A DNA stretch of 13,521 nucleotides from an uncultured Candidatus Saccharibacteria bacterium (GCA_938038145.1 CALHQU010000018.1:1-13521), one strand, 5' to 3'; positions 5,307-12,442 are shown, numbered from the stretch's first letter. The notes: a model not told the origin generated them from the sequence alone. Made by a program: numbers and translations.

Positions 5307-6782
5307 ATGAATTGGAGAATAATTTTTCGCTCACTGAAAAATAAAGATATGCAGAAACGACTATTTATCGTCGTGGGAATAATCGTTGTCTATCGATTAT
5401 TGGCACACATTCCAGTGCCATTGGCGGAACCAACGCAACTGCGTAACGCGATTTCGTCGGTGCTTGGGCAATCTGACCTCGGTGGAATTTTGAACTTGCT
5501 ATCCGGTGGCGCGTTGTCGAGCTTCTCTCTGGTGCTGGTTGGGCTTAGTCCATTCATTACCGCCAGTATTATCATTCAGCTTCTGACCAAAGCCATTCCA
5601 AGGCTTGAGGAGCTACACAAAGACGGCGAATCTGGACGTCGAAAAATTCAGCAATGGACGCGTGTTATTACTGTGCCACTTGCTATTGTCCAGTCAATCG
5701 CTTTCATCTTCATCTTAAGGCAAACAGTTCTTCAAGGCGGTAGTACGACATTAGCCGACCCTACGATGATGGAATGGATCGTTTCAATCACTTCAATGAC
5801 AGCAGGCTCTGTCCTTCTAATGTGGCTCGGCGAGTTAATTACTGAGCAAGGAATCGGCAACGGTATTTCTATCGTAATTTTCGCTGGTATCATTAGCCAA
5901 TTGCCACAAATGCTCGCGTCATTAATCTCCTCGCTGTTCAACACTTCATCTGGCAGCTTAAACGTCTTCAACTGGTTCACTCTCCCTGTAAACCCAGTTA
6001 TGTTCTGGACAATATTAATCATGTCAATCGCCGGACTCATCGTCCTTTACTTCCTGGTTAAAATCAACGAAGCTCAACGCGTCATTACAATTAACTACGC
6101 AAAGCGCGTTCACGGAAACAGTAATTATGGTGATGTAAAAAGCATTTTGCCGGTTAAGTTGATTGCTGCGGGAGTTATTCCGGTCATCTTTGCGGTTGCG
6201 TTTCTGAGCTTGCCGCAATTTGTTGGTCAAGTTATGAAAGCGTCTGGTAATGCCGACCTTCTACCGACCGCCAACAAATTGATCACTTGGTTCCAAGCTC
6301 CAAACGCGGGCTCATTCACCGGCAGTACCGCAGAAGCATTTATCTACCCAACTCTATACTTCATCTTGGTTATCGCCTTTACATATTTCTACACTGGAAT
6401 CGTCTTTAACGCTAACGAAATTGCCGAAAATCTGCAGAAGCAAGGCGGATTTATTGAAGGCGTGCGTCCAGGCGCTCAGACTGAAAAATACCTTATGAAA
6501 ACTGTAAATCGCTTGATTTTGTTCGGCTCAATCGTCCTGGGGATCGTGGCTATTTTGCCATTCGTCGCGGAATATCTCACGTACAATTTAACAGGCTTGC
6601 AAGGTTTGCGTTTGTCAATCGGCGGTACTGGAATCTTGATTGTCGTATCAGTTGCCCTTGAAACTCTGCGACAAGTCAACTCTCGTGCGCTGATGGTTAC
6701 GTATGACGACTTTGATCCAGACGAGTTGCTTGATAGTGACAAAAAGAAGAGCAAGAAGCGTCGTTTGTTTAAGAAAAAATAA
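5307..6782 (+). CDS. secY: Protein translocase subunit SecY
   Basis: SecY is the membrane pore through which SecA- or ribosome-bound proteins cross or enter the cytoplasmic membrane. The 491 residues contain about ten hydrophobic segments. Recognisable parts are the first helix ending in YRLLAHIPVP (29-38), the plug/TM2 region LVGLSPFITASIIIQLL (76-92), the cytoplasmic RRKIQQWTR (111-119), GELITEQGIGNGISIVIF (175-192) and, later, FNANEIAENLQKQGGFIEGVRPG, the C5 loop that contacts SecA and the ribosome. It is about 50 residues longer than E. coli SecY. Part of the extra length is a very basic tail, DKKKSKKRRLFKKK, which could help contact rRNA. SD GAGGGG precedes the ATG. It forms a transcription unit of its own between two terminators. 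Confidence 0.97.
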   Translation: MNWRIIFRSLKNKDMQKRLFIVVGIIVVYRLLAHIPVPLAEPTQLRNAISSVLGQSDLGGILNLLSGGALSSFSLVLVGLSPFITASIIIQLLTKAIPRLEELHKDGESGRRKIQQWTRVITVPLAIVQSIAFIFILRQTVLQGGSTTLADPTMMEWIVSITSMTAGSVLLMWLGELITEQGIGNGISIVIFAGIISQLPQMLASLISSLFNTSSGSLNVFNWFTLPVNPVMFWTILIMSIAGLIVLYFLVKINEAQRVITINYAKRVHGNSNYGDVKSILPVKLIAAGVIPVIFAVAFLSLPQFVGQVMKASGNADLLPTANKLITWFQAPNAGSFTGSTAEAFIYPTLYFILVIAFTYFYTGIVFNANEIAENLQKQGGFIEGVRPGAQTEKYLMKTVNRLILFGSIVLGIVAILPFVAEYLTYNLTGLQGLRLSIGGTGILIVVSVALETLRQVNSRALMVTYDDFDPDELLDSDKKKSKKRRLFKKK

Positions 6783-6795
6783 TTGACATTAAAAA

Positions 6796-6824
6796 TCCCC
6801 GCCGAAAAGCGGGGAATTCTTTTT
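6796..6824 (+). terminator. Rho-independent terminator after secY
   Basis: A GC-rich stem, TCCCCGC (6796-6802) with GCGGGGA (6809-6815), encloses CGAAAA and is followed by ATTCTTTTT. The AAAAA before the stem gives it a T tract on the other strand too, so it may also end the convergent gene whose stop lies at 6834. Confidence 0.88.
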
Positions 6825-6833
6825 GTAAATGGA

Positions 6834-7409
6834 TTATCGTATTTTGTAATCGTAAGATAAATTGTCGCCAACTCTTTTCTCATTTTGGCAGACTGGCGCA
6901 ATTTCATTGCTAATGTTATTTTCATCAACCATCTTGCAGCTCGGAATTTCAAACAGGTTAAATTGATTGGTTGGGGAAATCGCTTTCCATCCGCCGTCTT
7001 GCTTAACTGCAAACATTCGCGCCACAGAATTGCCGCAACCATAACCCAGCAACAACTGTTTCTCATCTTGGGAATGGGCAATTACCGCAGTTACGCCGTT
7101 GTTATCCTTACAGCCCGACTTCTTCACGTCTGCCTTCAGAAAATCGCGAAGCTCTTGTGTGGCTGAATCGTTGCGAGTAACCGCTTTGCCTCCTTCAATA
7201 CGGAAGCCTAGAGATCCTAGGCTTACAGATCCATTATCAACCTTTTCCGCTGTTTGAGATGTCTTGTCGGAAGTTTGGTTGGCATGTAATAAAATTACGC
7301 CAATAACTATCACTATCAAAGCCGTCGCCAGACCGATTAGCGCTGCGGTCATTATCTCATTCTTCGATTTTGTAACCTTAAAGTTCGCTGGTTTTTTCTT
7401 GCTTGCCAT
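6834..7409 (-). CDS. Unrecognised membrane-anchored protein with extracytoplasmic four-cysteine domain
   Basis: I do not recognise this 191-residue protein. It has a short basic cytoplasmic start (MASKKKPANFKVTKSK), one hydrophobic helix at about residues 20-42 (ending VIVIGVILLHA), a polar Thr/Ser/Gln/Lys linker, and an outside domain of about 130 residues. That domain contains exactly four cysteines (100, 125, 158, 174), which could form two disulfides; the last two frame a short loop near the C-terminus. Orientation is inferred from the positive N-terminus. Such single-helix proteins are common in the cell envelope of CPR bacteria, but I infer no function. The start has AAGGA 5 nt upstream and an extended -10 at 7440-7448. 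It is antisense to the flanking ribosomal cluster and occupies the place where adk and map usually stand. Confidence 0.75.
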   Translation of the reverse strand: MASKKKPANFKVTKSKNEIMTAALIGLATALIVIVIGVILLHANQTSDKTSQTAEKVDNGSVSLGSLGFRIEGGKAVTRNDSATQELRDFLKADVKKSGCKDNNGVTAVIAHSQDEKQLLLGYGCGNSVARMFAVKQDGGWKAISPTNQFNLFEIPSCKMVDENNISNEIAPVCQNEKRVGDNLSYDYKIR

Positions 7410-7439
7410 AAAAATCCTTATGTTAAATTTGATGACTCA

Positions 7440-7448
7440 ATTATAGCA
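7440..7448 (-). promoter_or_regulatory. Extended -10 promoter of the membrane-anchored protein gene
   Basis: On the minus strand this reads TGCTATAAT, a perfect -10 with the TGn extension that can work without a good -35. The predicted leader is about 24 nt and includes AAGGA. It is divergent from the infA promoter, with 22 nt between this element and the infA -35 box. Confidence 0.6.
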
Positions 7449-7470
7449 CGTAAATTTACAGTGAAACCTC

Positions 7471-7499
7471 TTGTCAAACTGTGTTTAGTACTGTATAAT
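7471..7499 (+). promoter_or_regulatory. Near-consensus promoter of the infA-rpsI unit
   Basis: TTGTCA (7471-7476), a 17-nt spacer and TATAAT (7494-7499) form one of the two best promoters in the window. Transcription should begin near 7506, about 9 nt before the infA ATG, so the long mRNA would start with almost no leader. Confidence 0.85.
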
Positions 7500-7514
7500 T
7501 GACAACTGTAACTT

Positions 7515-7757
7515 ATGGCGAGTCAAAAGGAAGTCATCAAAATGGTAGGAAAGGTAGTGGAAGCACTGCCTAATACTCAATTTAAGGTGGAACTGGAGAA
7601 TGGTCATAGTATCATCGCGCACATTTCAGGACGAATGCGTAAGCATTATATTCGTCTGGTGCCTGGTGATAAGGTTGAGGTTGAGATGACCCCTTACGAT
7701 CTTACAAAGGGACGAATCAGCTTCCGCCTACGTGACGATCGACCTCAGGGTCGGTAG
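7515..7757 (+). CDS. infA: Translation initiation factor IF-1
   Basis: An 80-residue IF-1, an S1/OB-fold protein that fills the ribosomal A site during initiation. The match is clear: [35 protein letters not shown] and [12 protein letters not shown]. It carries a few extra residues at the C-terminus (DDRPQGR). The start at 7515 aligns with the family N-terminus (MA-KE-x-I-x-M-x-G) but has no Shine-Dalgarno and only about 9 nt of leader. A second in-frame ATG at 7542 has AAAAGGAAG 8 nt upstream and would give 71 residues, but would lose the conserved first residues. I prefer 7515. This is the first gene of a nine-gene unit. Confidence 0.96.
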   Translation: MASQKEVIKMVGKVVEALPNTQFKVELENGHSIIAHISGRMRKHYIRLVPGDKVEVEMTPYDLTKGRISFRLRDDRPQGR

Positions 7758-7811
7758 TTAAATATCAACGATAATCTCGGGTTTACTCGGGAAGGGAGAT
7801 TTAAGCACTTT

Positions 7812-7928
7812 ATGAAAGTTCGTGCAAGTGTGAAAAAAATCAAGCCCGATGATCAGGTGGTTCGCCGCAAAGGCCGACTATGTATCATCAACAAGAAAGA
7901 ACCTAAGAATAAGCAAAGGCAGGGTTAA
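7812..7928 (+). CDS. rpmJ: 50S ribosomal protein L36 (bL36), zinc-free form
   Basis: A 38-residue protein beginning [11 protein letters not shown] and ending KNKQRQG, unmistakable as bL36, which binds 23S rRNA in the large subunit. The canonical zinc ligands (Cys11, Cys14, Cys27, His32) are replaced by Lys11, Asp14, Asn27 and, allowing for a one-residue offset, Asn33. The lone Cys24 is not a ligand position. It is therefore a C-minus form that cannot hold zinc. It lies 54 nt after infA and 2 nt before rpsM, the classical order. The nearest purine-rich stretch, AGGGAG (7793-7798), is 13 nt from the ATG, a long spacing. Confidence 0.96.
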   Translation: MKVRASVKKIKPDDQVVRRKGRLCIINKKEPKNKQRQG

Positions 7929-7930
7929 GC

Positions 7931-8317
7931 ATGGCTCGAATTGCTGGGGTAGTTATCCCAACAGAGAAGCAGGTGCAAATTGCGCTCACCTATATTTACG
8001 GTATTGGGCCAAAGCACGCTTCGAGCATCCTTGCGGCGGCTAAAATTGAGCCGACCACTCGGGTGAAAGATCTCACCGAGGCTGAAGAAAACAAGATTCG
8101 CGAAATTATTGACAGCGAATACACCGTTGAAGGTGATCTCCAGCGCTTGGTGGCAAATAATATTAAGCGCTTGAAGGATATCAACGCCTATCGCGGTCTT
8201 CGCCACAAAGCAGGACTGCCAACACGCGGACAGCGGACTCGTACGAATGCACGAACTCGCAAGGGTCGCGCCATCGCCGTGGGCGGTACACAACCAAAAG
8301 CAGCAAGTAAGACCTAA
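7931..8317 (+). CDS. rpsM: 30S ribosomal protein S13 (uS13)
   Basis: A 128-residue S13, a head protein of the 30S subunit that contacts 16S rRNA, the P-site tRNA and the inter-subunit bridge to the 50[11 protein letters not shown] at the start, the helix-hairpin-helix [14 protein letters not shown], and the basic tail with [20 protein letters not shown] followed by ARTRKG are typical. The start is 2 nt after rpmJ; the AAAGGCAGGG inside the end of rpmJ serves as Shine-Dalgarno. Confidence 0.98.
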   Translation: MARIAGVVIPTEKQVQIALTYIYGIGPKHASSILAAAKIEPTTRVKDLTEAEENKIREIIDSEYTVEGDLQRLVANNIKRLKDINAYRGLRHKAGLPTRGQRTRTNARTRKGRAIAVGGTQPKAASKT

Positions 8318-8332
8318 AGAAAGGACTAAGAA

Positions 8333-8722
8333 ATGGCAGACGCAAAATCTACCAAGAAGAAGCAGCGCCGATCAGTCCCAGCTGGTCAGCTGCACATTCA
8401 GGCAACATTTAACAATACTATCGTTACTTTTTCCGACAAGAAGGGTAACGTGCTAACCGCTTCATCAGCTGGTGCATGTGGTTTCCGTGGAAGCAAAAAA
8501 GGTACAGCCTATGCTTCACAGGTTGCTGCTGAAAAAGCTGCTGAAGCTGCGAAAACTCAATACGGCTTGAAATCTGTTGACGTTTTCGTGAAAGGTGTCG
8601 GTTTGGGACGTGATGCCGCTATTCGTGCGGTCAGCGCCTTCGACATCTCAGTAGAAAGCATTAAGGACGTAACTGGCGTGCCTCACGGCGGTGTTCGTCC
8701 ACGAAAGGCACGGAGGGCATAA
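8333..8722 (+). CDS. rpsK: 30S ribosomal protein S11 (uS11) with altered C-terminal loop
   Basis: A 129-residue S11, a platform protein next to the mRNA exit (E-site) region. The family stretches HIQATFNNTIVTFSD, SSAGACGFRGSKKGTAYASQ and VFVKGVGLGRDAAIRA are clear. The usual C-terminal signature PHNGCRP is PHGGVRP here. The Asn-Gly pair, whose Asn is converted to iso-aspartate in E. coli S11, is absent because Asn is replaced by Gly. An AAAGGA (8320-8325) lies 7 nt before the start. rpsD follows after 2 nt. Confidence 0.98.
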   Translation: MADAKSTKKKQRRSVPAGQLHIQATFNNTIVTFSDKKGNVLTASSAGACGFRGSKKGTAYASQVAAEKAAEAAKTQYGLKSVDVFVKGVGLGRDAAIRAVSAFDISVESIKDVTGVPHGGVRPRKARRA

Positions 8723-8724
8723 TT

Positions 8725-9345
8725 ATGGCACGAGATAATTCACCAATTGTCAAGCAAAGCCGCCGCGAAGGTTATGCGCTTCATCCAAAAGCACATAAAA
8801 TTTTGGCGAAAAAATCTGGTATTCCAGGTCAGCACGCACATGGTCGTCAGAATAAGCCAAGTCTATACGCTACACAGCTTCGTGAAAAGCAGAAGGTTCG
8901 TCGCCTGTACGGTCTAGTTGAGAAGCAGTTTGCTCGCTTAATGAAAGAAGCAACACGCGCCCAAGAAGGTTTGGCGGGAGAGAACTTGTTGAAGCTATTA
9001 GAGCGCCGTTTGGATAACGTTGTTTATCGTTCTGGATTTGCCGTATCACGTCGCGCAGCTCGTCAACTAGTTAGCCACGGACATTTTGAATTGAACGGCC
9101 GACGCGTCGATATTCCATCGATTCGTGTTAAAGCTGGCGATGTCATCACGGTTCGTCCAAAGAGTACCAAGTCAGAGTACTTTACGCGAATTGACGATGT
9201 AATCAACAATTCAGTCCAAGGTCCACTAAGCTGGCTAAAAGCTGATAGCAAGAAGCTGAAGATTGAAGTAACTGGTTTGCCAAAGCGCGAGGAAGCAGAA
9301 GCTGACATCAACGAGCAATTAATTGTTGAGTATTACTCACGATAA
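8725..9345 (+). CDS. rpsD: 30S ribosomal protein S4 (uS4)
   Basis: A 206-residue S4, a primary 16S rRNA-binding protein that starts assembly of the 30S body. The S4 RNA-binding domain begins around residue 92 with LERRLDNVVYRSGFA and SRRAARQLVSHGHFELNGRR. GQHAHGRQNKPS and REKQKVRRLYG lie in the N-terminal domain, and the end DINEQLIVEYYSR is typical. Cysteines are absent from the N-terminal region, so this is the zinc-free type. GGAGGG (8713-8718) inside the end of rpsK is its Shine-Dalgarno. In E. coli S4 represses this operon; no matching leader structure can be placed here. Confidence 0.98.
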   Translation: MARDNSPIVKQSRREGYALHPKAHKILAKKSGIPGQHAHGRQNKPSLYATQLREKQKVRRLYGLVEKQFARLMKEATRAQEGLAGENLLKLLERRLDNVVYRSGFAVSRRAARQLVSHGHFELNGRRVDIPSIRVKAGDVITVRPKSTKSEYFTRIDDVINNSVQGPLSWLKADSKKLKIEVTGLPKREEAEADINEQLIVEYYSR

Positions 9346-9366
9346 AAGAAGGGTTAGGGAAGAATT

Positions 9367-10290
9367 ATGGCAAAAGCAATTTACAATCCAGCACTCGCGA
9401 GCGTTGATGATATTTCAGCAACCAGTGCTACTTTTCTAATCGAGCCACTTCACCCAGGCTACGGTAATACTCTTGGTAACTCATTGCGACGCGTTCTATT
9501 GTCAAGCGTTCGTGGTGGCGCGGTTGTAGCTTTCAGGATTGAAGGTGCAACTCACGAGTTTACTACTGTTGAGGGCATCAAAGAAGATGTTGTCGACATT
9601 ATGTTGAACTTGAAAAACGTTCACCTACGCGTATTCACCGACGATCCAGTTGAGCTACGCATTGAGAAATCTGGCGCTGGCGAAGTAACTGCCGCTGACA
9701 TTAAAACTAATGCTGACGTTGAAGTTGTTAACCCAGAGCAAGTAATTGCTACAATCGACGACCCAAACAAGCATTTGGTTATGGATTTGGTAGTTGAGGC
9801 AGGTTGCGGTTACCAGACAATTGAAGAGTCAAGCGAAAAGCGTTTGCACAGCGATATGATTGCTATCGACGCAATGTACTCACCAGTTCTACGCGTTCGC
9901 TACAAAGTCGACTCAACTCGTGTTGGACAGGAGACAAACTTGGACAAATTGGCAATCACTGTTGAAACTAACGGCACAATCACACCTCGTGAAGCGTTTG
10001 AAGAAGCAGCAGCGATTCTTGTCAATCAATACACAGCTTTGGCTGGCAACACGATGGTAACTGGCGCACCAGCACTTGGCGCAGCTAAGGAAGACGAAGA
10101 GTCGGAGTTAGCAATGCCAATCGAAGAATTAAACTTAAGCGCCCGCACGACGAACGCGCTAATTAACAATGAAATCCGCACTATTCGCGATTTGGTAACT
10201 TTGACTGAGCAAGATTTGCGAGAATTGAAAGGCTTCGGTTCAAAGGCACTAGACGAAGTACGTGACAAGATGGCGGAGTTGGAGTTTTAA
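9367..10290 (+). CDS. rpoA: DNA-directed RNA polymerase subunit alpha
   Basis: A 307-residue alpha subunit. Dimers nucleate RNA polymerase assembly, and the C-terminal domain contacts upstream promoter DNA and regulators. The N-terminal domain has HPGYGNTLGNSLRRVLLSS (around 29-47) and EGIKEDVVDIMLNLK. An acidic linker (KEDEESE) leads to the C-terminal domain beginning PIEELNLSARTTNALINN, with the DNA-contacting Arg kept in LSART, and ending LKGFGSKALDEVRDKMAELEF-like (helix-hairpin-helix). Both domains are intact, about 20 residues shorter than E. coli alpha. A purine-rich AGGGAAG (9355-9361) precedes the ATG. It lies between rpsD and rplQ in the standard order. Confidence 0.98.
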   Translation: MAKAIYNPALASVDDISATSATFLIEPLHPGYGNTLGNSLRRVLLSSVRGGAVVAFRIEGATHEFTTVEGIKEDVVDIMLNLKNVHLRVFTDDPVELRIEKSGAGEVTAADIKTNADVEVVNPEQVIATIDDPNKHLVMDLVVEAGCGYQTIEESSEKRLHSDMIAIDAMYSPVLRVRYKVDSTRVGQETNLDKLAITVETNGTITPREAFEEAAAILVNQYTALAGNTMVTGAPALGAAKEDEESELAMPIEELNLSARTTNALINNEIRTIRDLVTLTEQDLRELKGFGSKALDEVRDKMAELEF

Positions 10291-10292
10291 CT

Positions 10293-10679
10293 ATGCATAG
10301 ACACGGATATCAAGGGCGCAAGTTCGGCCGCGAGCGTGATCAGCGACGAGCCCTACTCAAAGGTCTGGCTACCAGCTTGGTTGAGTACGGAAAGATCGAG
10401 ACCACCTTGCCAAAGGCTAAGGAACTAAAGCGTCACATTGAAAAAATCATCACCAAGGCTAAAAAGGGCGACCTAGCAAGCCGACGTCAGGTGATTGCAG
10501 CATTAAGCACACGCGCCGCTGCTTACAAACTAGTTGATGAAATCGCACCACAGCTAAGTGGTCGAACCAGCGGACACGTTCGCGTTGAACGAACACGTTT
10601 GCGAGTCGGCGACGGCGCTCAAATGGCGATCATCGAGTTTGTTGACGATATTAAACCAATGCCAAAGGAAGGAAAATAA
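10293..10679 (+). CDS. rplQ: 50S ribosomal protein L17 (bL17)
   Basis: A 128-residue L17, a bacterial large-subunit protein near the polypeptide exit tunnel. The N-terminus MHRHGYQGRKFGRERDQRRA and the following LLKGLATSLVEYGKIETTLP are a version of the family opening with a Tyr-Gln in place of the usual Arg-Lys-Leu. The C-terminal GHVRVERTRLRVGDGAQMA is also typical. It starts 2 nt after rpoA; rplM begins 1 nt after its stop. Confidence 0.97.
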   Translation: MHRHGYQGRKFGRERDQRRALLKGLATSLVEYGKIETTLPKAKELKRHIEKIITKAKKGDLASRRQVIAALSTRAAAYKLVDEIAPQLSGRTSGHVRVERTRLRVGDGAQMAIIEFVDDIKPMPKEGK

Positions 10680-10680
10680 G

Positions 10681-11112
10681 ATGAAGACTTATTCACAAAA
10701 ACCATCTGAAGTTTCTCGCCGTTGGGTATTGTTTGACGCTAGCGAATTACCACTTGGACGTTTAGCTACAGAAATTGCCAAACACTTGACTGGTAAATAC
10801 AAGCCAACTTACACTCCTCACATTGATGGTGGCGACTACGTAGTTGTTATCAATGCTGCGCAGACAGTTGTTACTGGATACAAGGAAACTGATAAGTATT
10901 ACTATCGCCACAGTGGTTTCCCAGGTGGAATTAAGGAAACGCAATTCAAAGAAATGCGCGAACGCCACCCAGAGCGAATTATTGAAGAAGCTGTTAAAGG
11001 TATGTTGCCAAAGAACAAATTGCAGGCAGAGCGCCTAAAGCGCCTACGCATTTTTGCTGGCAGCGACCACGCTCACACAGCACAAACACCAGAGAAAGTT
11101 GAGGTAAAGTAA
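10681..11112 (+). CDS. rplM: 50S ribosomal protein L13 (uL13)
   Basis: A 143-residue L13, an early-assembling 23S rRNA-binding protein. RRWVLFDASELPLGRLATEI and HLTGKYKPTYTPHIDGGDYV, then YYRHSGFPGGIKE and VKGMLPKNKLQ, are the family signature regions. The start at 10681 has AAGGAAGG (10665-10672) and gives the usual length. A longer in-frame reading from 10558 lies inside rplQ and is rejected. Joining rplM-rpsI directly to rplQ means the ecfA and truA genes often found between them in other bacteria are absent here. Confidence 0.98.
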   Translation: MKTYSQKPSEVSRRWVLFDASELPLGRLATEIAKHLTGKYKPTYTPHIDGGDYVVVINAAQTVVTGYKETDKYYYRHSGFPGGIKETQFKEMRERHPERIIEEAVKGMLPKNKLQAERLKRLRIFAGSDHAHTAQTPEKVEVK

Positions 11113-11113
11113 T

Positions 11114-11512
11114 ATGGCTGCTGATACTTATTTCTACGGCTTAGGTCGACGCAAAAGCGCTTCAGCAAGCGTTCGCCTACTTCCTGGCAAAGGTACCATT
11201 ACAATCAATGGCAAGCCTGCTGCTGAGTACCTGGACGGCAACAAAACTCTTCTAGCAGAAGTAACTGACCCACTTGCTATCGTCAGCAAGCAAAAAGAGT
11301 TCGACGTTACTATCTTAGTTAAGGGTGGCGGTCTGGCTGGTCAAGTTGACGCCATCAAGCTTGGCATCGCAAAGGCTTTGACAGCTGCTCACGCTGATCT
11401 ACGTCCAGTTCTGAAGAAGGCTGAGCTATTGAAACGTGACCCACGCGAGAAAGAGCGCAAGAAGTACGGTCTTCGTTCTGCTCGTAAGCGCGAACAATTC
11501 TCTAAGCGTTAG
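11114..11512 (+). CDS. rpsI: 30S ribosomal protein S9 (uS9)
   Basis: A 132-residue S9, whose C-terminal tail reaches the P-site tRNA in the 30S head. FYGLGRRKSASASVRLLPGK at the start, GGGLAGQVDAIKLGIAKAL in the middle and DPREKERKKYGLRSARKREQ near the end are typical. The terminal residues FSKR supply the conserved basic end that touches tRNA. It begins 1 nt after rplM and is the last gene of the unit; a terminator follows 18 nt after the stop. Confidence 0.98.
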   Translation: MAADTYFYGLGRRKSASASVRLLPGKGTITINGKPAAEYLDGNKTLLAEVTDPLAIVSKQKEFDVTILVKGGGLAGQVDAIKLGIAKALTAAHADLRPVLKKAELLKRDPREKERKKYGLRSARKREQFSKR

Positions 11513-11530
11513 TACAGAAAAGGCTATCAC

Positions 11531-11565
11531 AAAATACTCCGTTTCACATGCAGGCGGAGTATTTT
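11531..11565 (+). terminator. Strong Rho-independent terminator after rpsI
   Basis: AAAATACTCCG (11531-11541) and CGGAGTATTTT (11555-11565) form a perfect 11-bp stem with a 13-nt loop. The flanking A and T runs make it usable on both strands. It closes the infA-rpsI unit just before the promoter of the hydrolase gene. Confidence 0.9.
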
Positions 11566-11570
11566 CATAG

Positions 11571-11576
11571 TATACT
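11571..11576 (+). promoter_or_regulatory. -10 box of the hydrolase gene, leaderless
   Basis: TATACT ends only 6 nt before the ATG at 11583, so transcription should begin at or next to the start codon. No -35 with correct spacing is evident, and there is no Shine-Dalgarno. The terminator immediately upstream makes an own promoter necessary. Confidence 0.55.
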
Positions 11577-11582
11577 AAAAAT

Positions 11583-12398
11583 ATGTTGGACAAGATTATC
11601 CATCGCTGGTTACGGATTCCATATGCATTGAACGTGCATTATTTTTCTCGTCCAGAAAAACCGAAAGCGACAATTTTACTTATTCATGGACTAGGCACAT
11701 CCTGGAAAACGTGGACGCCGCTGGAGCCGTATTTGCCGAAGGATACGCGAGTTATAGCAATTGATATGCTGGGATTTGGCAATTCGCCCAAGCCTGATTG
11801 GAAAACCTACAATGTTCACGACCAAGCCGCAAGTATTGTCGCTACTTTGCGTAGGGAATTCATAAATAGCGTCGATATTATCATCGGTCATTCTATGGGC
11901 TCGCTGGCCGCGGTAGAGCTCGCCAAGCAATATCCGAAGTTAAGCAAGTCGCTGATTTTGTGCAGCCCGCCGATATATTATCCGAGGGTCGACGAAAGAA
12001 TTCATCATCCAGAGAAGATTTTACGTGCGCTTTATGAGTTTTTCAATAGCCATCCGCGCAGCTCGAAACGTTTTTTGCAATTCGCTGATCGGCACAATAT
12101 TTGGCCTGACGCTGGATTTAAGGCTGATGAAGTTACTGCCGAGTCGTTTTTAATCGCCCTGAACACCGCGATTATCAATCAGACGACAATGAATGACATC
12201 ACTAAGCTCACTCTTCCGATTGCTATTTTGTCTGGAAAACTTGATCCACTGATTGTCGAGAGAAATCTAAAGAAACTAGCAAAAGATCATAACAATATCA
12301 CTCATACGTCAATGGCAACTCAGCGGCATGAAATAACCGATAAATATGCGAAGAAGCTGTCGGGAATTATGAAAGAGCACTTGACCGTCAATAAGTAG
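11583..12398 (+). CDS. Alpha/beta-hydrolase fold protein
   Basis: A 271-residue cytoplasmic protein with a complete alpha/beta-hydrolase signature. There is an oxyanion-hole HGLG (35-38), a nucleophile elbow GHSMGS with Ser104, a strand-end acid in SGKLDP (Asp221) and a late His249 in QRHEIT. IAIDMLGFGNSPKP (58-71) is the usual loop before the elbow. The cap region between about 130 and 200 is helical and would decide substrate. Relatives include esterases, lipases, C-C bond hydrolases and haloperoxidase-like enzymes, and none can be chosen from sequence alone. It has no signal peptide. Its promoter lies directly behind the rpsI terminator and predicts a leaderless mRNA. No terminator is visible before the next promoter. 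Confidence 0.88.
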   Translation: MLDKIIHRWLRIPYALNVHYFSRPEKPKATILLIHGLGTSWKTWTPLEPYLPKDTRVIAIDMLGFGNSPKPDWKTYNVHDQAASIVATLRREFINSVDIIIGHSMGSLAAVELAKQYPKLSKSLILCSPPIYYPRVDERIHHPEKILRALYEFFNSHPRSSKRFLQFADRHNIWPDAGFKADEVTAESFLIALNTAIINQTTMNDITKLTLPIAILSGKLDPLIVERNLKKLAKDHNNITHTSMATQRHEITDKYAKKLSGIMKEHLTVNK

Positions 12399-12404
12399 CC
12401 CCTA

Positions 12405-12433
12405 TTGACTTTAGTGTAATATCGTAGTATAAT
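12405..12433 (+). promoter_or_regulatory. Near-consensus promoter of the last gene
   Basis: TTGACT (12405-12410), a 17-nt spacer and TATAAT (12428-12433) differ from consensus at one base. Transcription should begin near 12440, so the ATG at 12434 is too early to be in the mRNA, and the next in-frame ATG at 12443 would be essentially leaderless. Confidence 0.85.
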
Positions 12434-12442
12434 ATGGATATT

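Noticed and set aside
6885..7446. Plus-strand open frames opposite the membrane-anchored protein gene
   Set aside because: The minus-strand reading has a promoter, a Shine-Dalgarno, a helix with a positive-inside pattern and a coherent outer domain; the plus-strand readings have none of these.
7776..7791. Direct repeat CTCGGG-TTTA-CTCGGG between infA and rpmJ
   Set aside because: Two six-base copies are too short to support a regulatory claim, and no hairpin or known leader structure forms around them.
10558..10680. Upstream in-frame extension of L13 from ATG 10558
   Set aside because: It lies inside rplQ in another frame. The ATG at 10681 has a strong Shine-Dalgarno and gives the normal L13 N-terminus and length.
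1..12398. UGA recoded as glycine (genetic code 25), as in Gracilibacteria and Absconditabacteria
   Set aside because: No gene contains an in-frame TGA, and all proteins are complete under the standard code; only the lack of TGA stops is reported.
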